Source: Flavobacterium pallidum (GTDB taxonomy: Bacteria > Bacteroidota > Bacteroidia > Flavobacteriales > Flavobacteriaceae). Taken from it: DNA of 64,000 bases. Position 1 is the first letter of the stretch. Every line of letters starts with the position of its first letter. The notes beneath the pieces were generated by a model, which worked only from the letters and a program-made list of their open reading frames with translations, was not told the DNA's origin and did not search any database. The position numbers were made by a program, and so were the translations under genes. The stretch lies in the NCBI RefSeq assembly GCF_003097535.1, contig NZ_CP029187.1, positions 434,001 through 498,000 on the forward strand, given 5' to 3'. Shown piece after piece: positions 8,600-17,459 of the stretch.

Positions 8600-10672
8600 A
8601 TGAATCCGAATCAAGCCTACACCTACATTTTTACCTTTTTATTATTAATTGTCTCGGCTAAGATGGCTGCACAAAACCAGCCCCCAACGCTCGCTGCAAC
8701 CGGAAACCAGGTGTATTGCCCGGGAACGCAACTTAATATCGTAACCAATATGAGCATCAACGATCCGGATGATGTTTCGATTGATGCCATCTACATACAG
8801 ATTTCTTCAGGTTATGAAACAGGCCAGGAGCAATTGGTGCTTACTGGCTCACATCCCACCATATCCAGCAGCTGGAATAGCGCAGAAGGCAAGCTTACAC
8901 TGAAAAGTCCAACTTCGATTCCTGTTTTATATACCGAATTTGAAGATGCTGTTGAAGATGTTATTTACACCAGTTCACAGGCAAATCCTTCCGGCATCCG
9001 AAATTTCTCGATCAGCGTCGGACAGGCCAATTATCTTCCTTCGACCCAACATTACTATATGTATGTCCCGGCATTGGGAATAACCTGGACTGATGCAAGG
9101 GCAGCCGCCGCAGCCAGCACTTATTATGGGCTTGAAGGTTACCTTGCTACGATTACTGCTGCCGATGAAGCACAGCTTTCGGGTGAGCAGGCCCCCGGTG
9201 CAGGCTGGATCGGGGGTAGTGATGCCGACCTTGAAGGCACCTGGAAATGGATGACGGGACCTGAAGCTGGCACGGTATTCTGGACTGGCGGGGCTAATGG
9301 AACTACGACCACATTCGCTTTTTGGAACAATTCCGAACCCAACAACCTCAACAACGAAAATTACGCACACGTTACAGCTCCTGGTGTCGGGATTCCGGGC
9401 TCATGGAATGACCTTTCGAATACTGGGGGTGACAGCGGCGACTACCAGCCAAAAGGCTATATCGTTGAATATGGCGGCATGCCAGGCGATCCGGTGCTTC
9501 ATATTGCAACAAGTTCAACGATTTTTATTCCAAACATTGCTTCAACAGTGCCGGCTTCCCGTTGCGGCTCGGGCAGTTTGAACCTTAGCGCGACAGGCTT
9601 CGGCGACATTAAATGGTATGACAGTGCCACCGGCGGAACATTACTTGCTACAGGAAATAATTTTACGACGCCAGCATTGACCGCTACAACTACGTATTAT
9701 CTGGATCCTTACGAACCGGGATGCACAACTGCCTCCCGCACCGCAATTACAGCAACCATAAATGAAATCCCAGTCTTAAATATTCAAATACCTCCGCCTG
9801 CCTGCGAAGGAAGTGTTGCGCTGCATGCAACAGCTACCACAGGGCAGGTACGTTGGTATGATCAGGAGACCGGGGGCACATTACAACAAACCGGCGAGAA
9901 TTTCATCACCCCTGTATTGACACAAGAGACTATTTATTATGTTGATGCGAAAAATAACGACTGTTTTTCCGGGCCGAGGCAAGCTGTAAATGTGAAGATC
10001 AATCCACGTCCTATAGTAAGCGATGACAGCAAGGGCATTTGCGAAGGAACCCAAACTATTCTAGACGCGGGTATTCCAAACGTTACCTATCTTTGGTCCA
10101 CTGGTGCTACGACGAGAGAAATTACCGTTGATACCGCTGGCACTTATACCGTCACCGTCACCAATGTTTCCGGTTGCAGCAGCATGAAAACCATCACGGT
10201 CACGGAAAAATACGCGCCAATAATCAGTGATGTAAATATTATTGGCACTACAGCAACAATCAATACCACAAATACCGGTGCTTTTGAATATGCCGTTGAC
10301 AATGGATCGTACCAGGACTCCAATGTGTTCACTTTTACCGAAGGTGGATTGCATACTGCCCATGTGCACCAGGTTGATGGCTGCGGCGATGACAAACGCG
10401 ATTTCATTATCGTAATCGTACCCACTTTTTTTACGCCGAACGGAGACAGCGTCAACGATCAGTTTATCGTTCCCGGAATGGTATTGCTTCCCGGATCAAG
10501 CATGAGTGTTTTTGACCGTTACGGAAAATTGATTACCCTGCTCAATCCGCGAAATACTTCATGGGATGGTACGCACAAAGGCAAACCCTTGCCTGCCGAT
10601 GATTACTGGTACGTGATGAGAATCGATAACAGCCAGCCCGAGCTCAGAGGCCATTTCAGCCTGGTCAGGTAA
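8600..10672 (+). CDS. T9SS type B cargo with C-type lectin and Ig-like domains
   Basis: 690-residue secreted protein. Signal peptide to about residue 24 (SAKMAAQ). Residues about 25-145 form a beta-rich N-terminal region. About 148-295 is a C-type lectin-like domain with ARAAAAASTYYGLEGYLATI, the Trp-Ile-Gly-Gly core and WNNSEPNN, a carbohydrate-binding EPN-type motif that usually goes with Ca-dependent mannose-type sugars. Then come at least two Ig-like repeats with WYDSATGGTLL and WYDQETGGTL, a PKD-like region with YLWSTGATTREITV, and the type B gliding-motility CTD (FFTPNGDSVNDQF to HFSLVR). The protein is therefore expected on the surface or in the medium. Unlike the giant adhesin, no PorP/SprF gene is adjacent. 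Its stop overlaps the folK-dNK stop by eight bases, tail to tail. Confidence 0.9.
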   Translation: MNPNQAYTYIFTFLLLIVSAKMAAQNQPPTLAATGNQVYCPGTQLNIVTNMSINDPDDVSIDAIYIQISSGYETGQEQLVLTGSHPTISSSWNSAEGKLTLKSPTSIPVLYTEFEDAVEDVIYTSSQANPSGIRNFSISVGQANYLPSTQHYYMYVPALGITWTDARAAAAASTYYGLEGYLATITAADEAQLSGEQAPGAGWIGGSDADLEGTWKWMTGPEAGTVFWTGGANGTTTTFAFWNNSEPNNLNNENYAHVTAPGVGIPGSWNDLSNTGGDSGDYQPKGYIVEYGGMPGDPVLHIATSSTIFIPNIASTVPASRCGSGSLNLSATGFGDIKWYDSATGGTLLATGNNFTTPALTATTTYYLDPYEPGCTTASRTAITATINEIPVLNIQIPPPACEGSVALHATATTGQVRWYDQETGGTLQQTGENFITPVLTQETIYYVDAKNNDCFSGPRQAVNVKINPRPIVSDDSKGICEGTQTILDAGIPNVTYLWSTGATTREITVDTAGTYTVTVTNVSGCSSMKTITVTEKYAPIISDVNIIGTTATINTTNTGAFEYAVDNGSYQDSNVFTFTEGGLHTAHVHQVDGCGDDKRDFIIVIVPTFFTPNGDSVNDQFIVPGMVLLPGSSMSVFDRYGKLITLLNPRNTSWDGTHKGKPLPADDYWYVMRIDNSQPELRGHFSLVR

Positions 10673-11798
10673 TTTTCTTCCGGATTTCTTCAAGAATGTA
10701 AAGGTAATCCTCTTGTTTTTTTACGAAATCCCTGTCGGAAACATCGATAACGAGTATATTCAAACCGGTTTGTGACTTGATATAATCCAGATAGCCGCGG
10801 TTAATGCTGTCGAGATATTCCGCCGGGATTTCCTGCTCATAGCTGCGGCCGCGCTTTTTGATGTTCTCCAACAGCCTTGGCGTATTCTGGTATAAATAAA
10901 TATACAGGTCGGGCTTCGGCATTTCCTTATAAATAATTTCGAAAAGCTTACGATACAATCTGTACTCATCATCACTGAGGGTCACTTTGGCAAAAATCAG
11001 CGACTTGAAAATATGGTAATCCGCTACAATGAAATCCTTAAATAAATCAAATTGGGCCAGGTCATCAGACAATTGCTGGTAGCGATCCGCCAAAAAAGAC
11101 ATTTCCAACGGAAACGCGTACCGCGGCTGGTCTTTATAAAACTTCGGCAGGAAAGGGTTGTCTGCAAAACGTTCCAATACGGTTTTCGCATTGAAATCTT
11201 CAGCAATCTTACACGCCAATGTGGTTTTGCCTGCGCCGATGTTGCCTTCAATGGCGATATAATTGAAACGATCGAGCTTCAAACCGTCAACAGCCGATGG
11301 AATATTTTGTACGGTTTTACATTGGCTTTCATCTTCGCACTCGGAAATCAGCACAGAAATGGATTTGCCCGACACCGGATGTACGAAATCAGGCTTTACA
11401 TCCCTCAGTGGCAATAATACAAAAAGCCTTTGTCCCATCTGCGGATGCGGCACCTGCAATTGCTTTCTTTGGATCACATCAGCGTCAAACGAAATAATAT
11501 CGAGATCGATAATGCGCGATTGGTAACCGCTTACTTTTTCCCGCTTTCGCCCCAACTGCGTCTCAATCGACAATAAAGCTTTCAATAAAGCCGGAGCCGA
11601 TTTATGCGTATGGACCAGCAAAGCGCAATTGTAAAATGCCTCCCCAACGAATCCCCACGCAGGCGTTTCATACACTGAGGACACTCTGATCACCGTGGCG
11701 GCGCTCCTGTGTATCAACGCTATCGCATTTCGAAGATGCTCAAGGCGGTTGCCCTGATTGCTTCCGATGGAAATAATGGCTTGGTGCTGCAGATTCAT
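10665..11798 (-). CDS. folK: Fused HPPK (FolK) and deoxynucleoside kinase
   Basis: Two enzymes in one 377-residue chain. Residues about 4-150 are 6-hydroxymethyl-7,8-dihydropterin pyrophosphokinase of folate synthesis: SIGSNQGNR, SSVYETPAWG, the catalytic RIIDLDII and VPHPQM. After a linker, residues about 178-377 are a dNK-type kinase with P-loop EGNIGAGKTT, ERFADNPFLPKFY, the DR-containing FLADRYQQ and the LID-like KKRGRSYEQEIP, phosphorylating deoxynucleosides for salvage. The start chosen is ATG 11798; a TTG at 11810 is in frame. A near-consensus -7 box on the minus strand (TTAATTTG, 11815-11808) lies only about ten bases from that ATG, so the leader may be very short. Such fusions occur in related flavobacteria as far as I recall. 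Stop overlaps the lectin gene's stop. Confidence 0.92.
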   Translation of the reverse strand: MNLQHQAIISIGSNQGNRLEHLRNAIALIHRSAATVIRVSSVYETPAWGFVGEAFYNCALLVHTHKSAPALLKALLSIETQLGRKREKVSGYQSRIIDLDIISFDADVIQRKQLQVPHPQMGQRLFVLLPLRDVKPDFVHPVSGKSISVLISECEDESQCKTVQNIPSAVDGLKLDRFNYIAIEGNIGAGKTTLACKIAEDFNAKTVLERFADNPFLPKFYKDQPRYAFPLEMSFLADRYQQLSDDLAQFDLFKDFIVADYHIFKSLIFAKVTLSDDEYRLYRKLFEIIYKEMPKPDLYIYLYQNTPRLLENIKKRGRSYEQEIPAEYLDSINRGYLDYIKSQTGLNILVIDVSDRDFVKKQEDYLYILEEIRKKIT

Positions 11799-11829
11799 AT
11801 TCGTGCACAAATTAAGGAAATTTAGTTGG

Positions 11830-11952
11830 AAAGCCGAAAGTCAAAAGCCGAAAGTGGGAAAGGAAACAAAAAGTTGTTAACTTACATCGTCAAACCAAAG
11901 TGATTTAAAATAAATCTGTTCCTATGCCCGACTTTTGACTTTCGACTAATCC
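11830..11952. repeat. Paired-arm intergenic repeat (word CGAAAGTCAAAAG)
   Basis: Left arm (from 11830) reads GCCGAAAGTCAAAAGCCG; the right arm (ending 11952) contains CGACTTTTGACTTTCGAC, its complement at 16 of 18 positions. If transcribed from the minus strand both mismatches become G-U pairs, giving an unbroken 18-base-pair stem over a loop of about 75 bases. The word GCCGAAAGT also repeats within the left arm. It fills the gap between the divergent folK-dNK and sppA genes. Confidence 0.6.
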
Positions 11953-12000
11953 TGTAACAAATCCAACACAATCGTTACTAATGCAAAAAAGTAAAATCCC

Positions 12001-13764
12001 ATGAAATTTTTATCAAACGTCCTCGCCACTATTGTAGGGCTCTTTATTTTCTGCGTACTGTCCTTTTTTTTCGTGCTGATTATAGGCATTATCGTGGGCA
12101 GCAGCAGTGCTGATGAAGTCCGCGTAAAGGACAACTCGGTCATCAATCTCGACCTCAGTACCATCAGCCATGATTATGCCGGCAAATTCTCAGACCCATG
12201 GGTCACGATGTTTTCAGAAAATGCTTCCGTTGGAGTCACTGACGTTATAAAAGCCATTACTGAAGCAAAAACAGACGACAAAATCAAAGGAATTTCGATC
12301 CTTAATAACAACGGTGCACTAGGAATGGCTCAGATAAAAGCCGTTCGCGATGCCCTGAATGATTTCAAAAAATCAGGAAAATTCATCGTTTCTTATGCAG
12401 ATGCGTATTCCCAAAGGGACTATTACCTCAATTCGGTGGCCGACACCCTGTACCTGAACCCGACCGGCGACATGGAATTCAAGGGGCTATCGACAGAGTT
12501 GATGTTCTTCAAGGATTTCCAGGATAAGACCGGGATTAAGATGGAAGTCATCCGCCATGGAAAATACAAAAGTGCGGTGGAGCCATTCCTTGACAATAAA
12601 ATGAGCGATGCCAATAGAGAACAACTTACTGCCTTGCTGAATTCACTTTGGAATGGTGTCGTAAATGACATCTCGAAAAGCCGGAACATCCCCGTAGACC
12701 GCCTCAATGCTATCGCTGACGGATTGCTGGCACGCACTCCGGAAATGGCAAAAACTTCGGGACTGATTGACAAGCTGGGGTACCAGGATCAATATGAAGC
12801 CGGCATCCGCAAAGCTTTAAAAGTTAAAAAAGACAAAGATTACAACAGCGTTGACATCGCCGATTATGCCAAGAAAACAAATACTATCGCGGCATTCGGT
12901 GACGGTTCGGATAAGATTGCAATCATTTATGCTCAGGGGGAGATCAAAGGCGGGGAAGGCGATGTTGATTATATCGGCGAAGGCTCGATGAGGCGCGCCC
13001 TGCAAAAAGCCCGTGAAGACAAAAATATCAAGGCTATCGTGCTGCGTATCGACAGCCCGGGCGGAAGTGCCATGACTTCAGAACTGATCTGGAGGGAAAT
13101 TGAAATCACCAAAAAAACCAAGCCGGTTGTGGTGTCGATGGGTAATTATGCAGCCTCAGGTGGATATTATATTGCGTGTAATGCGAACGAAATCTTCGCC
13201 GAAGAAAGTACCATTACAGGTTCTATAGGCGTGTTCGGGATGTTGCCGAACTTTACCGGGCTTGCAGGAAAAGTGGGTATTAACACTGAAGTGGTGAGTA
13301 CACACAAGAATTCCGCAGAATACAGTCCGTTCCGACCGCTCAGCGACGATATGAGAGCACAAACCCTGGAAGGGGTGGAACGCATTTACAACACCTTCGT
13401 AACCCGAGTGGCTACAGGAAGGAAAATGAGTTTTGCACAAGTGGATGCCATCGGCCAGGGCCGTGTCTGGTCTGGTGCCGAGGCAATCAAAATTGGGTTG
13501 GTGGATAAAATCGGCGGTATGGACGATGCGCTGAAAGCCGCTGCAAAACTGGCAAAACTGAAGAATTACCGTACCGAGAATTTTCCTGAATACGACAAGA
13601 AACTGGGCGACCTGCTTTCGGGCTTCCCTTTTGCCAAAACAAAAGAAAGCCTGATTAAGGAAGAGCTGGGTGTGGAAAATTACGAATTACTACAACAGGT
13701 AAAACAGGCCAACAGCCGCAAAGGTATACAGGCGCTGATGCCGTTTGAAATGGAAATCCATTAA
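12001..13764 (+). CDS. sppA: Signal peptide peptidase SppA, 67-kDa type
   Basis: Membrane-anchored serine protease that degrades leftover signal peptides and other membrane peptides in the periplasm. The 587 residues fit the long (E. coli-type) SppA with two tandem ClpP-like halves. One N-terminal membrane segment (about residues 8-33) is followed by the N half with the catalytic Lys in HGKYKSAVEPF (about 180-190). The C half has RIDSPGGSAMTS and the nucleophile Ser in YAASGGYY (about 381-388), then STITGSIGVFG. The Lys/Ser dyad is thus split between halves as in the E. coli enzyme. Start: ATG just before the hydrophobic segment; no better alternative. A strong terminator follows, so it is probably monocistronic. 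Confidence 0.95.
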   Translation: MKFLSNVLATIVGLFIFCVLSFFFVLIIGIIVGSSSADEVRVKDNSVINLDLSTISHDYAGKFSDPWVTMFSENASVGVTDVIKAITEAKTDDKIKGISILNNNGALGMAQIKAVRDALNDFKKSGKFIVSYADAYSQRDYYLNSVADTLYLNPTGDMEFKGLSTELMFFKDFQDKTGIKMEVIRHGKYKSAVEPFLDNKMSDANREQLTALLNSLWNGVVNDISKSRNIPVDRLNAIADGLLARTPEMAKTSGLIDKLGYQDQYEAGIRKALKVKKDKDYNSVDIADYAKKTNTIAAFGDGSDKIAIIYAQGEIKGGEGDVDYIGEGSMRRALQKAREDKNIKAIVLRIDSPGGSAMTSELIWREIEITKKTKPVVVSMGNYAASGGYYIACNANEIFAEESTITGSIGVFGMLPNFTGLAGKVGINTEVVSTHKNSAEYSPFRPLSDDMRAQTLEGVERIYNTFVTRVATGRKMSFAQVDAIGQGRVWSGAEAIKIGLVDKIGGMDDALKAAAKLAKLKNYRTENFPEYDKKLGDLLSGFPFAKTKESLIKEELGVENYELLQQVKQANSRKGIQALMPFEMEIH

Positions 13765-13772
13765 TTATAAAA

Positions 13773-13800
13773 TAATCCGCTCACAAGGCGGATTTTTTTT
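13773..13800 (+). terminator. Terminator after sppA
   Basis: AATCCGC / GCGGATT stem with loop TCACAAG, then eight T residues. Confidence 0.9.
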
Positions 13801-13835
13801 ATGAAAAGATTAAATCAGATATTGGATACTTATCC

Positions 13836-13859
13836 TATTTTTGTAAGAGAACATTCTCT
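13836..13859 (+). promoter_or_regulatory. -7 box with adjacent palindrome before the AsmA-like gene
   Basis: TATTTTTG (13836-13843) is followed two bases later by AGAGAA-CA-TTCTCT (13846-13859), a dyad with 6-base arms lying where transcription should start. The dyad may be an operator or the first hairpin of the message. The ATG is at 13880. Confidence 0.45.
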
Positions 13860-13879
13860 CACTTTTTAAATTTCGCTCC

Positions 13880-16480
13880 ATGCTTAAGAAAATCCTGAAG
13901 ATTACCGGTATCATTTTACTGCTACTGATTGCAGCGCTGTTTGCGATCCCATACCTTTTTGAAGACCAGATCAAGGCCAAGATTGCTGAAGCGATCAACA
14001 AAAAAGTCGATGCCAAAGTCTCATTTGCAGATGCCGACCTGAGCCTGTTCCGGAATTTTCCTGAAGCCACGGTATCTGTTGAAAAACTACTGATCCTGAA
14101 TAAAGCACCTTTTGAAGGCGACACGTTGGTATCTATGGGAGAACTCAGCCTGGAAATGTCAATAAAGGAATTGTTTAAAGGCAAGGACGAGCCAATGAAT
14201 ATTGAAGCCATTTCAACCGAAAACGGCATCGTTAATATTTTATTCAACAAAGACGGCGTGGGGAATTTCGACATCGCCTTAAGGGACGAAGCAGCGCAGG
14301 ACAAGTCCAAAAGCGATCCACTTTCGCTGAAGATTAAGCAATATGAAGTGAAAAATTTACGCTTTACATATTACGACGAGCGTTCTAAAATAAAAATGAT
14401 TATCGACAGCCTCGACCATAAAGGCACCGGGGATTTTACAAACGATAAGCTGGACCTGACCACGACCTCGAAAGCGAAAGTATCTTTGGATATGGATAAG
14501 GTCAATTATATGAAAAATGTTGCCTTGTCACTGGATGCTGTTTTGGGCATCGATATGGCACAAAGCAAATATACGTTCAAGAACAACAAGGCACTGATCA
14601 ACAAACTGCCGTTGGAATTTGACGGGTTCCTGCGCCTGGCCGACGAAGGGCAGGAATATGACCTGACGTTCAAAACGCCTACTTCGGATTTCCAGAATTT
14701 CCTCGGATTGATTCCTTCCGCCTATTCCGGCAGCCTGGAAAATGTAAAAACAACAGGAACTTTCAGCGTAAAAGGTTTTGCAAAAGGCATGCTGACAGAT
14801 ACTACCGTTCCGAAATTCAACATCGAAATGGCATCAGACAATGCTTCCTTTAAATATCCAAACTTACCCAAATCAGTACAGGATATCATAATCGACATGA
14901 AGGTGATTAATGAAACCGGGCTGATGAACGACACCTACGTCAACCTTGACAAACTCGCTTTCCGCATTGACCAGGATGTATTTGATGCGCATGCGAATAT
15001 CAAAAATGTCACCGTAAATCCAATGATTGATGCGGCTGTGAAAGGAACCGTGAATCTGGCAAATCTTTCAAAAGCATATCCTATTAAGCTCGAAAAACCG
15101 CTGTCGGGCATATTAAAGGCTGATGTAAAGACGAAATTCGACATGAAATCTGTGGAAACGAGCCAGTACCAAAACATCAAAAATGAAGGAACAGTGAGCC
15201 TTTCCGGTTTCCGATACACGGATGAAAAAGGAAAAGCGCTTGACATCAGCCAGGCTGTGGTGGCTTTCAACCCAAGCCGGGTGAACCTGCAGCAGTTCAA
15301 TGCAAAAACGGGCAAAACCGATTTGAGCGTCAATGGTACTTTGGATAATTTCTACGGATACATGTTCAAAAACCAGGAACTGAAAGGGAATTTCAACCTG
15401 AGCTCAAACCAGTTTGCGGTATCGGACTTCATGACCACAGAAGAGGCAAATACCAAAACAACCGCGCCGGCGCAGGAAGCCATTAAGATCCCGGCGTTCC
15501 TGAACTGTACCCTTTCTGCAAAAATGAATACCGTGCTTTATGACAATCTGGTGTTGAAGGACATGACCGGAAAAGTCATCATCAAAGACCAGAAAGTCAC
15601 TTTGGACAACCTGAAAACAAATGTTTTCGGCGGAATGATTGCCATGAACGGAGACATTTCTACCAAAGAAAAAGTGCCGGTTTTTAACATGAGCCTCGGC
15701 TTAAATAAAGTGGACATACAGCAGACATTCACGCAATTGGACATGATGAAGAACATTGCGCCTATTGCAGGGGTAATCAACGGGAAACTGAACTCTACAA
15801 TAAAGCTTTCGGGAAAACTGGATGCGAAGGAAATGACCCCTGATTTGAAGTCACTGTCTGGGGATTTGTTCGGGCAATTCCTTTCGACAACTGTGAACGC
15901 GAGCAATTCTGAATTGCTGAATACCTTGAGCAACAATGTCAAATTCATCGACCTTAAGAAAATCAATTTCAATGATTTAAAGGCGTACCTTACGTTTAAG
16001 GATGGTAAAGTGAGCCTGAAGCCAATTGAACTGAAATATCAGGATATTAAAGTGAATCTGCAGGGGCAACATGGATTCGATCAATCGCTGACCTACAACG
16101 TGGGTTTTGATGTGCCTGCCAAATACCTGGGTGCTGAAGCCAATAAACTCCTTGCGCAACTGTCTCCGGCCGATGCTGCCAAAGTAGATAATATTCCCAT
16201 CAAGGCTGCGATTACCGGAACTTTCAAAAACCCTAAAGTGACTACCGATATGAAACAGGCGGTGACGAATCTGGCATCACAATTGGTAAAACAACAAAAA
16301 GACAAGCTGATTAATCAAGGTACGAAAGCGCTCGGAAACCTGATTGGCGGCAAGAAAGACACCACAAAAACCACCCCGACAACCAAAGAGGAAGTGAAAA
16401 CTGAAGTGAAAACAAAAGCCAAAGACCTCCTCAACGGCCTTTTTAATAAGAAGAAGAAAACGGAAGAGAAAAAAGAATAA
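13880..16480 (+). CDS. AsmA family protein
   Basis: 866-residue envelope protein of the AsmA/YhdP-like group: one N-terminal membrane helix (about residues 5-25, ILLLLIAALFAIPYLF) and a long periplasmic beta-rich body. Family members form hydrophobic grooves that carry or regulate phospholipid transfer to the outer membrane; this is inferred by family. The N-terminal AsmA region (INKKVDAKVSFADADLSLFRNFPEATVSVEKL, abbreviated here by its start INKKVDAKVSF) is typical of the Bacteroidota version, and the AsmA C-terminal region lies at about 560-790. The last 60 residues are Lys/Thr/Glu-rich and end in KKKTEEKKE, probably disordered. Preceded by a -7 box with a palindrome and followed by a terminator, so a single-gene unit. 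Confidence 0.85.
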   Translation: MLKKILKITGIILLLLIAALFAIPYLFEDQIKAKIAEAINKKVDAKVSFADADLSLFRNFPEATVSVEKLLILNKAPFEGDTLVSMGELSLEMSIKELFKGKDEPMNIEAISTENGIVNILFNKDGVGNFDIALRDEAAQDKSKSDPLSLKIKQYEVKNLRFTYYDERSKIKMIIDSLDHKGTGDFTNDKLDLTTTSKAKVSLDMDKVNYMKNVALSLDAVLGIDMAQSKYTFKNNKALINKLPLEFDGFLRLADEGQEYDLTFKTPTSDFQNFLGLIPSAYSGSLENVKTTGTFSVKGFAKGMLTDTTVPKFNIEMASDNASFKYPNLPKSVQDIIIDMKVINETGLMNDTYVNLDKLAFRIDQDVFDAHANIKNVTVNPMIDAAVKGTVNLANLSKAYPIKLEKPLSGILKADVKTKFDMKSVETSQYQNIKNEGTVSLSGFRYTDEKGKALDISQAVVAFNPSRVNLQQFNAKTGKTDLSVNGTLDNFYGYMFKNQELKGNFNLSSNQFAVSDFMTTEEANTKTTAPAQEAIKIPAFLNCTLSAKMNTVLYDNLVLKDMTGKVIIKDQKVTLDNLKTNVFGGMIAMNGDISTKEKVPVFNMSLGLNKVDIQQTFTQLDMMKNIAPIAGVINGKLNSTIKLSGKLDAKEMTPDLKSLSGDLFGQFLSTTVNASNSELLNTLSNNVKFIDLKKINFNDLKAYLTFKDGKVSLKPIELKYQDIKVNLQGQHGFDQSLTYNVGFDVPAKYLGAEANKLLAQLSPADAAKVDNIPIKAAITGTFKNPKVTTDMKQAVTNLASQLVKQQKDKLINQGTKALGNLIGGKKDTTKTTPTTKEEVKTEVKTKAKDLLNGLFNKKKKTEEKKE

Positions 16481-16483
16481 CAG

Positions 16484-16511
16484 AAAAGCCCTTTTACAGA
16501 GGGCTTTTTTT
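16484..16511 (+). terminator. Terminator between the convergent AsmA-like and DUF2797 genes
   Basis: AAAGCCC / GGGCTTT stem, loop TTTTACAGA, T run. It touches the stop of the minus-strand DUF2797 gene; the A-rich opposite side may allow termination from both directions. Confidence 0.85.
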
Positions 16512-17304
16512 ATACTTCAATCGTAACCTTATACCCTTCAAAACCACGTATATTGAATACGGTGCCATCCTGGAAAATCAGGTATTGGCCTTTAATCCCC
16601 ATTAATTTACCTTTATAGGAAGCTTCCTTATCAAGATTCAGACTGTTGATTTTCTTCGGATATTCCAGCACCGGATATTGCAGTTCATATAAATCGGCTT
16701 TATCGATATCAAAATATTCACGGACTTCGCCAGGTAATTTGTCTAAAATCTCATGCCGGTGTGACAGCAGGTCCAAGGATACGATTTCGTTCGTAAGCAT
16801 TTTGCGCCAATTGGTTTTATCAGAAAAATGCTGTTTCAGCGCGACTTCAGTAATCCCTGCGAGATAACGGTTCGGTACTTCGACAATGGCCAATGCTTTT
16901 TCTGCGCCCTGGTCGATCCAGCGTGTAGGCACCTGGGTTTTTCGGGTGACACCCACTTTCACCTCACTTGACAAAGCCAGATACACGATATGCGGTTGCA
17001 GCTGCACCCGCGTTTCATAATCCAGATCACGGTCTGCAATGCCTAAATGCGCGGTACTGAGCTCCGGTTTCATAATCCAATCCCCTACCGCAGGACTTGA
17101 ATAAAAACAATCGTAACAGAAACCCTGGCGATAAATCTTCTTGCTTTTGCTGCAATTGAGGCATTGGTGTCCGGAAAAAGTGATTTCCATATCCTTGCCC
17201 AGCAATTGGTTCATGTGCAGGAAATCGTCTGCAAACACGAGGTAATATTGGATCGGGTTACCGAATTCAGTTTGCATTTTTGTAAGGACACCCTGATAGT
17301 TCAT
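16510..17304 (-). CDS. DUF2797 family protein with zinc-ribbon motif
   Basis: 264-residue cytoplasmic protein of the DUF2797 family. The N-terminal part carries two Cys pairs, CLNC and CYDC (about residues 48-69, CLNCSKSKKIYRQGFCYDC), a likely zinc ribbon. The middle has VYLALSSEVKVGVTRKTQVP, a segment reminiscent of GIY-YIG-like cores (VGVTR), and RWIDQGAEKALAIVEVPNRY. The C-terminus has ILDKLPGEVREYFDID and a beta-rich end with MGIKGQYLIFQDGTVFNIRGF. The family's function is unknown to me; a nuclease-like or nucleic-acid-binding role is only a suggestion from the zinc ribbon. ATG start at 17304. It is divergent from the GH3 gene across a repeat-containing gap. Confidence 0.82.
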   Translation of the reverse strand: MNYQGVLTKMQTEFGNPIQYYLVFADDFLHMNQLLGKDMEITFSGHQCLNCSKSKKIYRQGFCYDCFYSSPAVGDWIMKPELSTAHLGIADRDLDYETRVQLQPHIVYLALSSEVKVGVTRKTQVPTRWIDQGAEKALAIVEVPNRYLAGITEVALKQHFSDKTNWRKMLTNEIVSLDLLSHRHEILDKLPGEVREYFDIDKADLYELQYPVLEYPKKINSLNLDKEASYKGKLMGIKGQYLIFQDGTVFNIRGFEGYKVTIEV

Positions 17305-17305
17305 T

Positions 17306-17459
17306 GGGAATTATAAATTATGGATTGTGGTTGCGATTACTGAGTTTGGAATTTCGACGCTCAGATTTAATTATTTTCGCTATTTTTGATTGCGATGTAA
17401 AGTTATGATTTTGGACTCAATCTATCCAAATTCTTAATTCATAATTCATAATTCAATTA
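17306..17459. repeat. Paired-arm AT-rich intergenic repeat (word AATTATGAATT)
   Basis: Left arm 17306-17327 contains GAATTATAAATTATGGATT. The right arm (17419-17459) read on the other strand contains GAATTATGAATTATGAATT, 16 of 19 identical, so the arms are inverted. The right arm repeats AATTCAT in tandem. It occupies the space between the divergent DUF2797 and GH3 start codons. Confidence 0.5.

Noticed and set aside
9268..9283. Second sigma-54-like site TGGCACGGTATTCTGG
   Set aside because: It lies inside the lectin gene and lacks the -12 GC dinucleotide.
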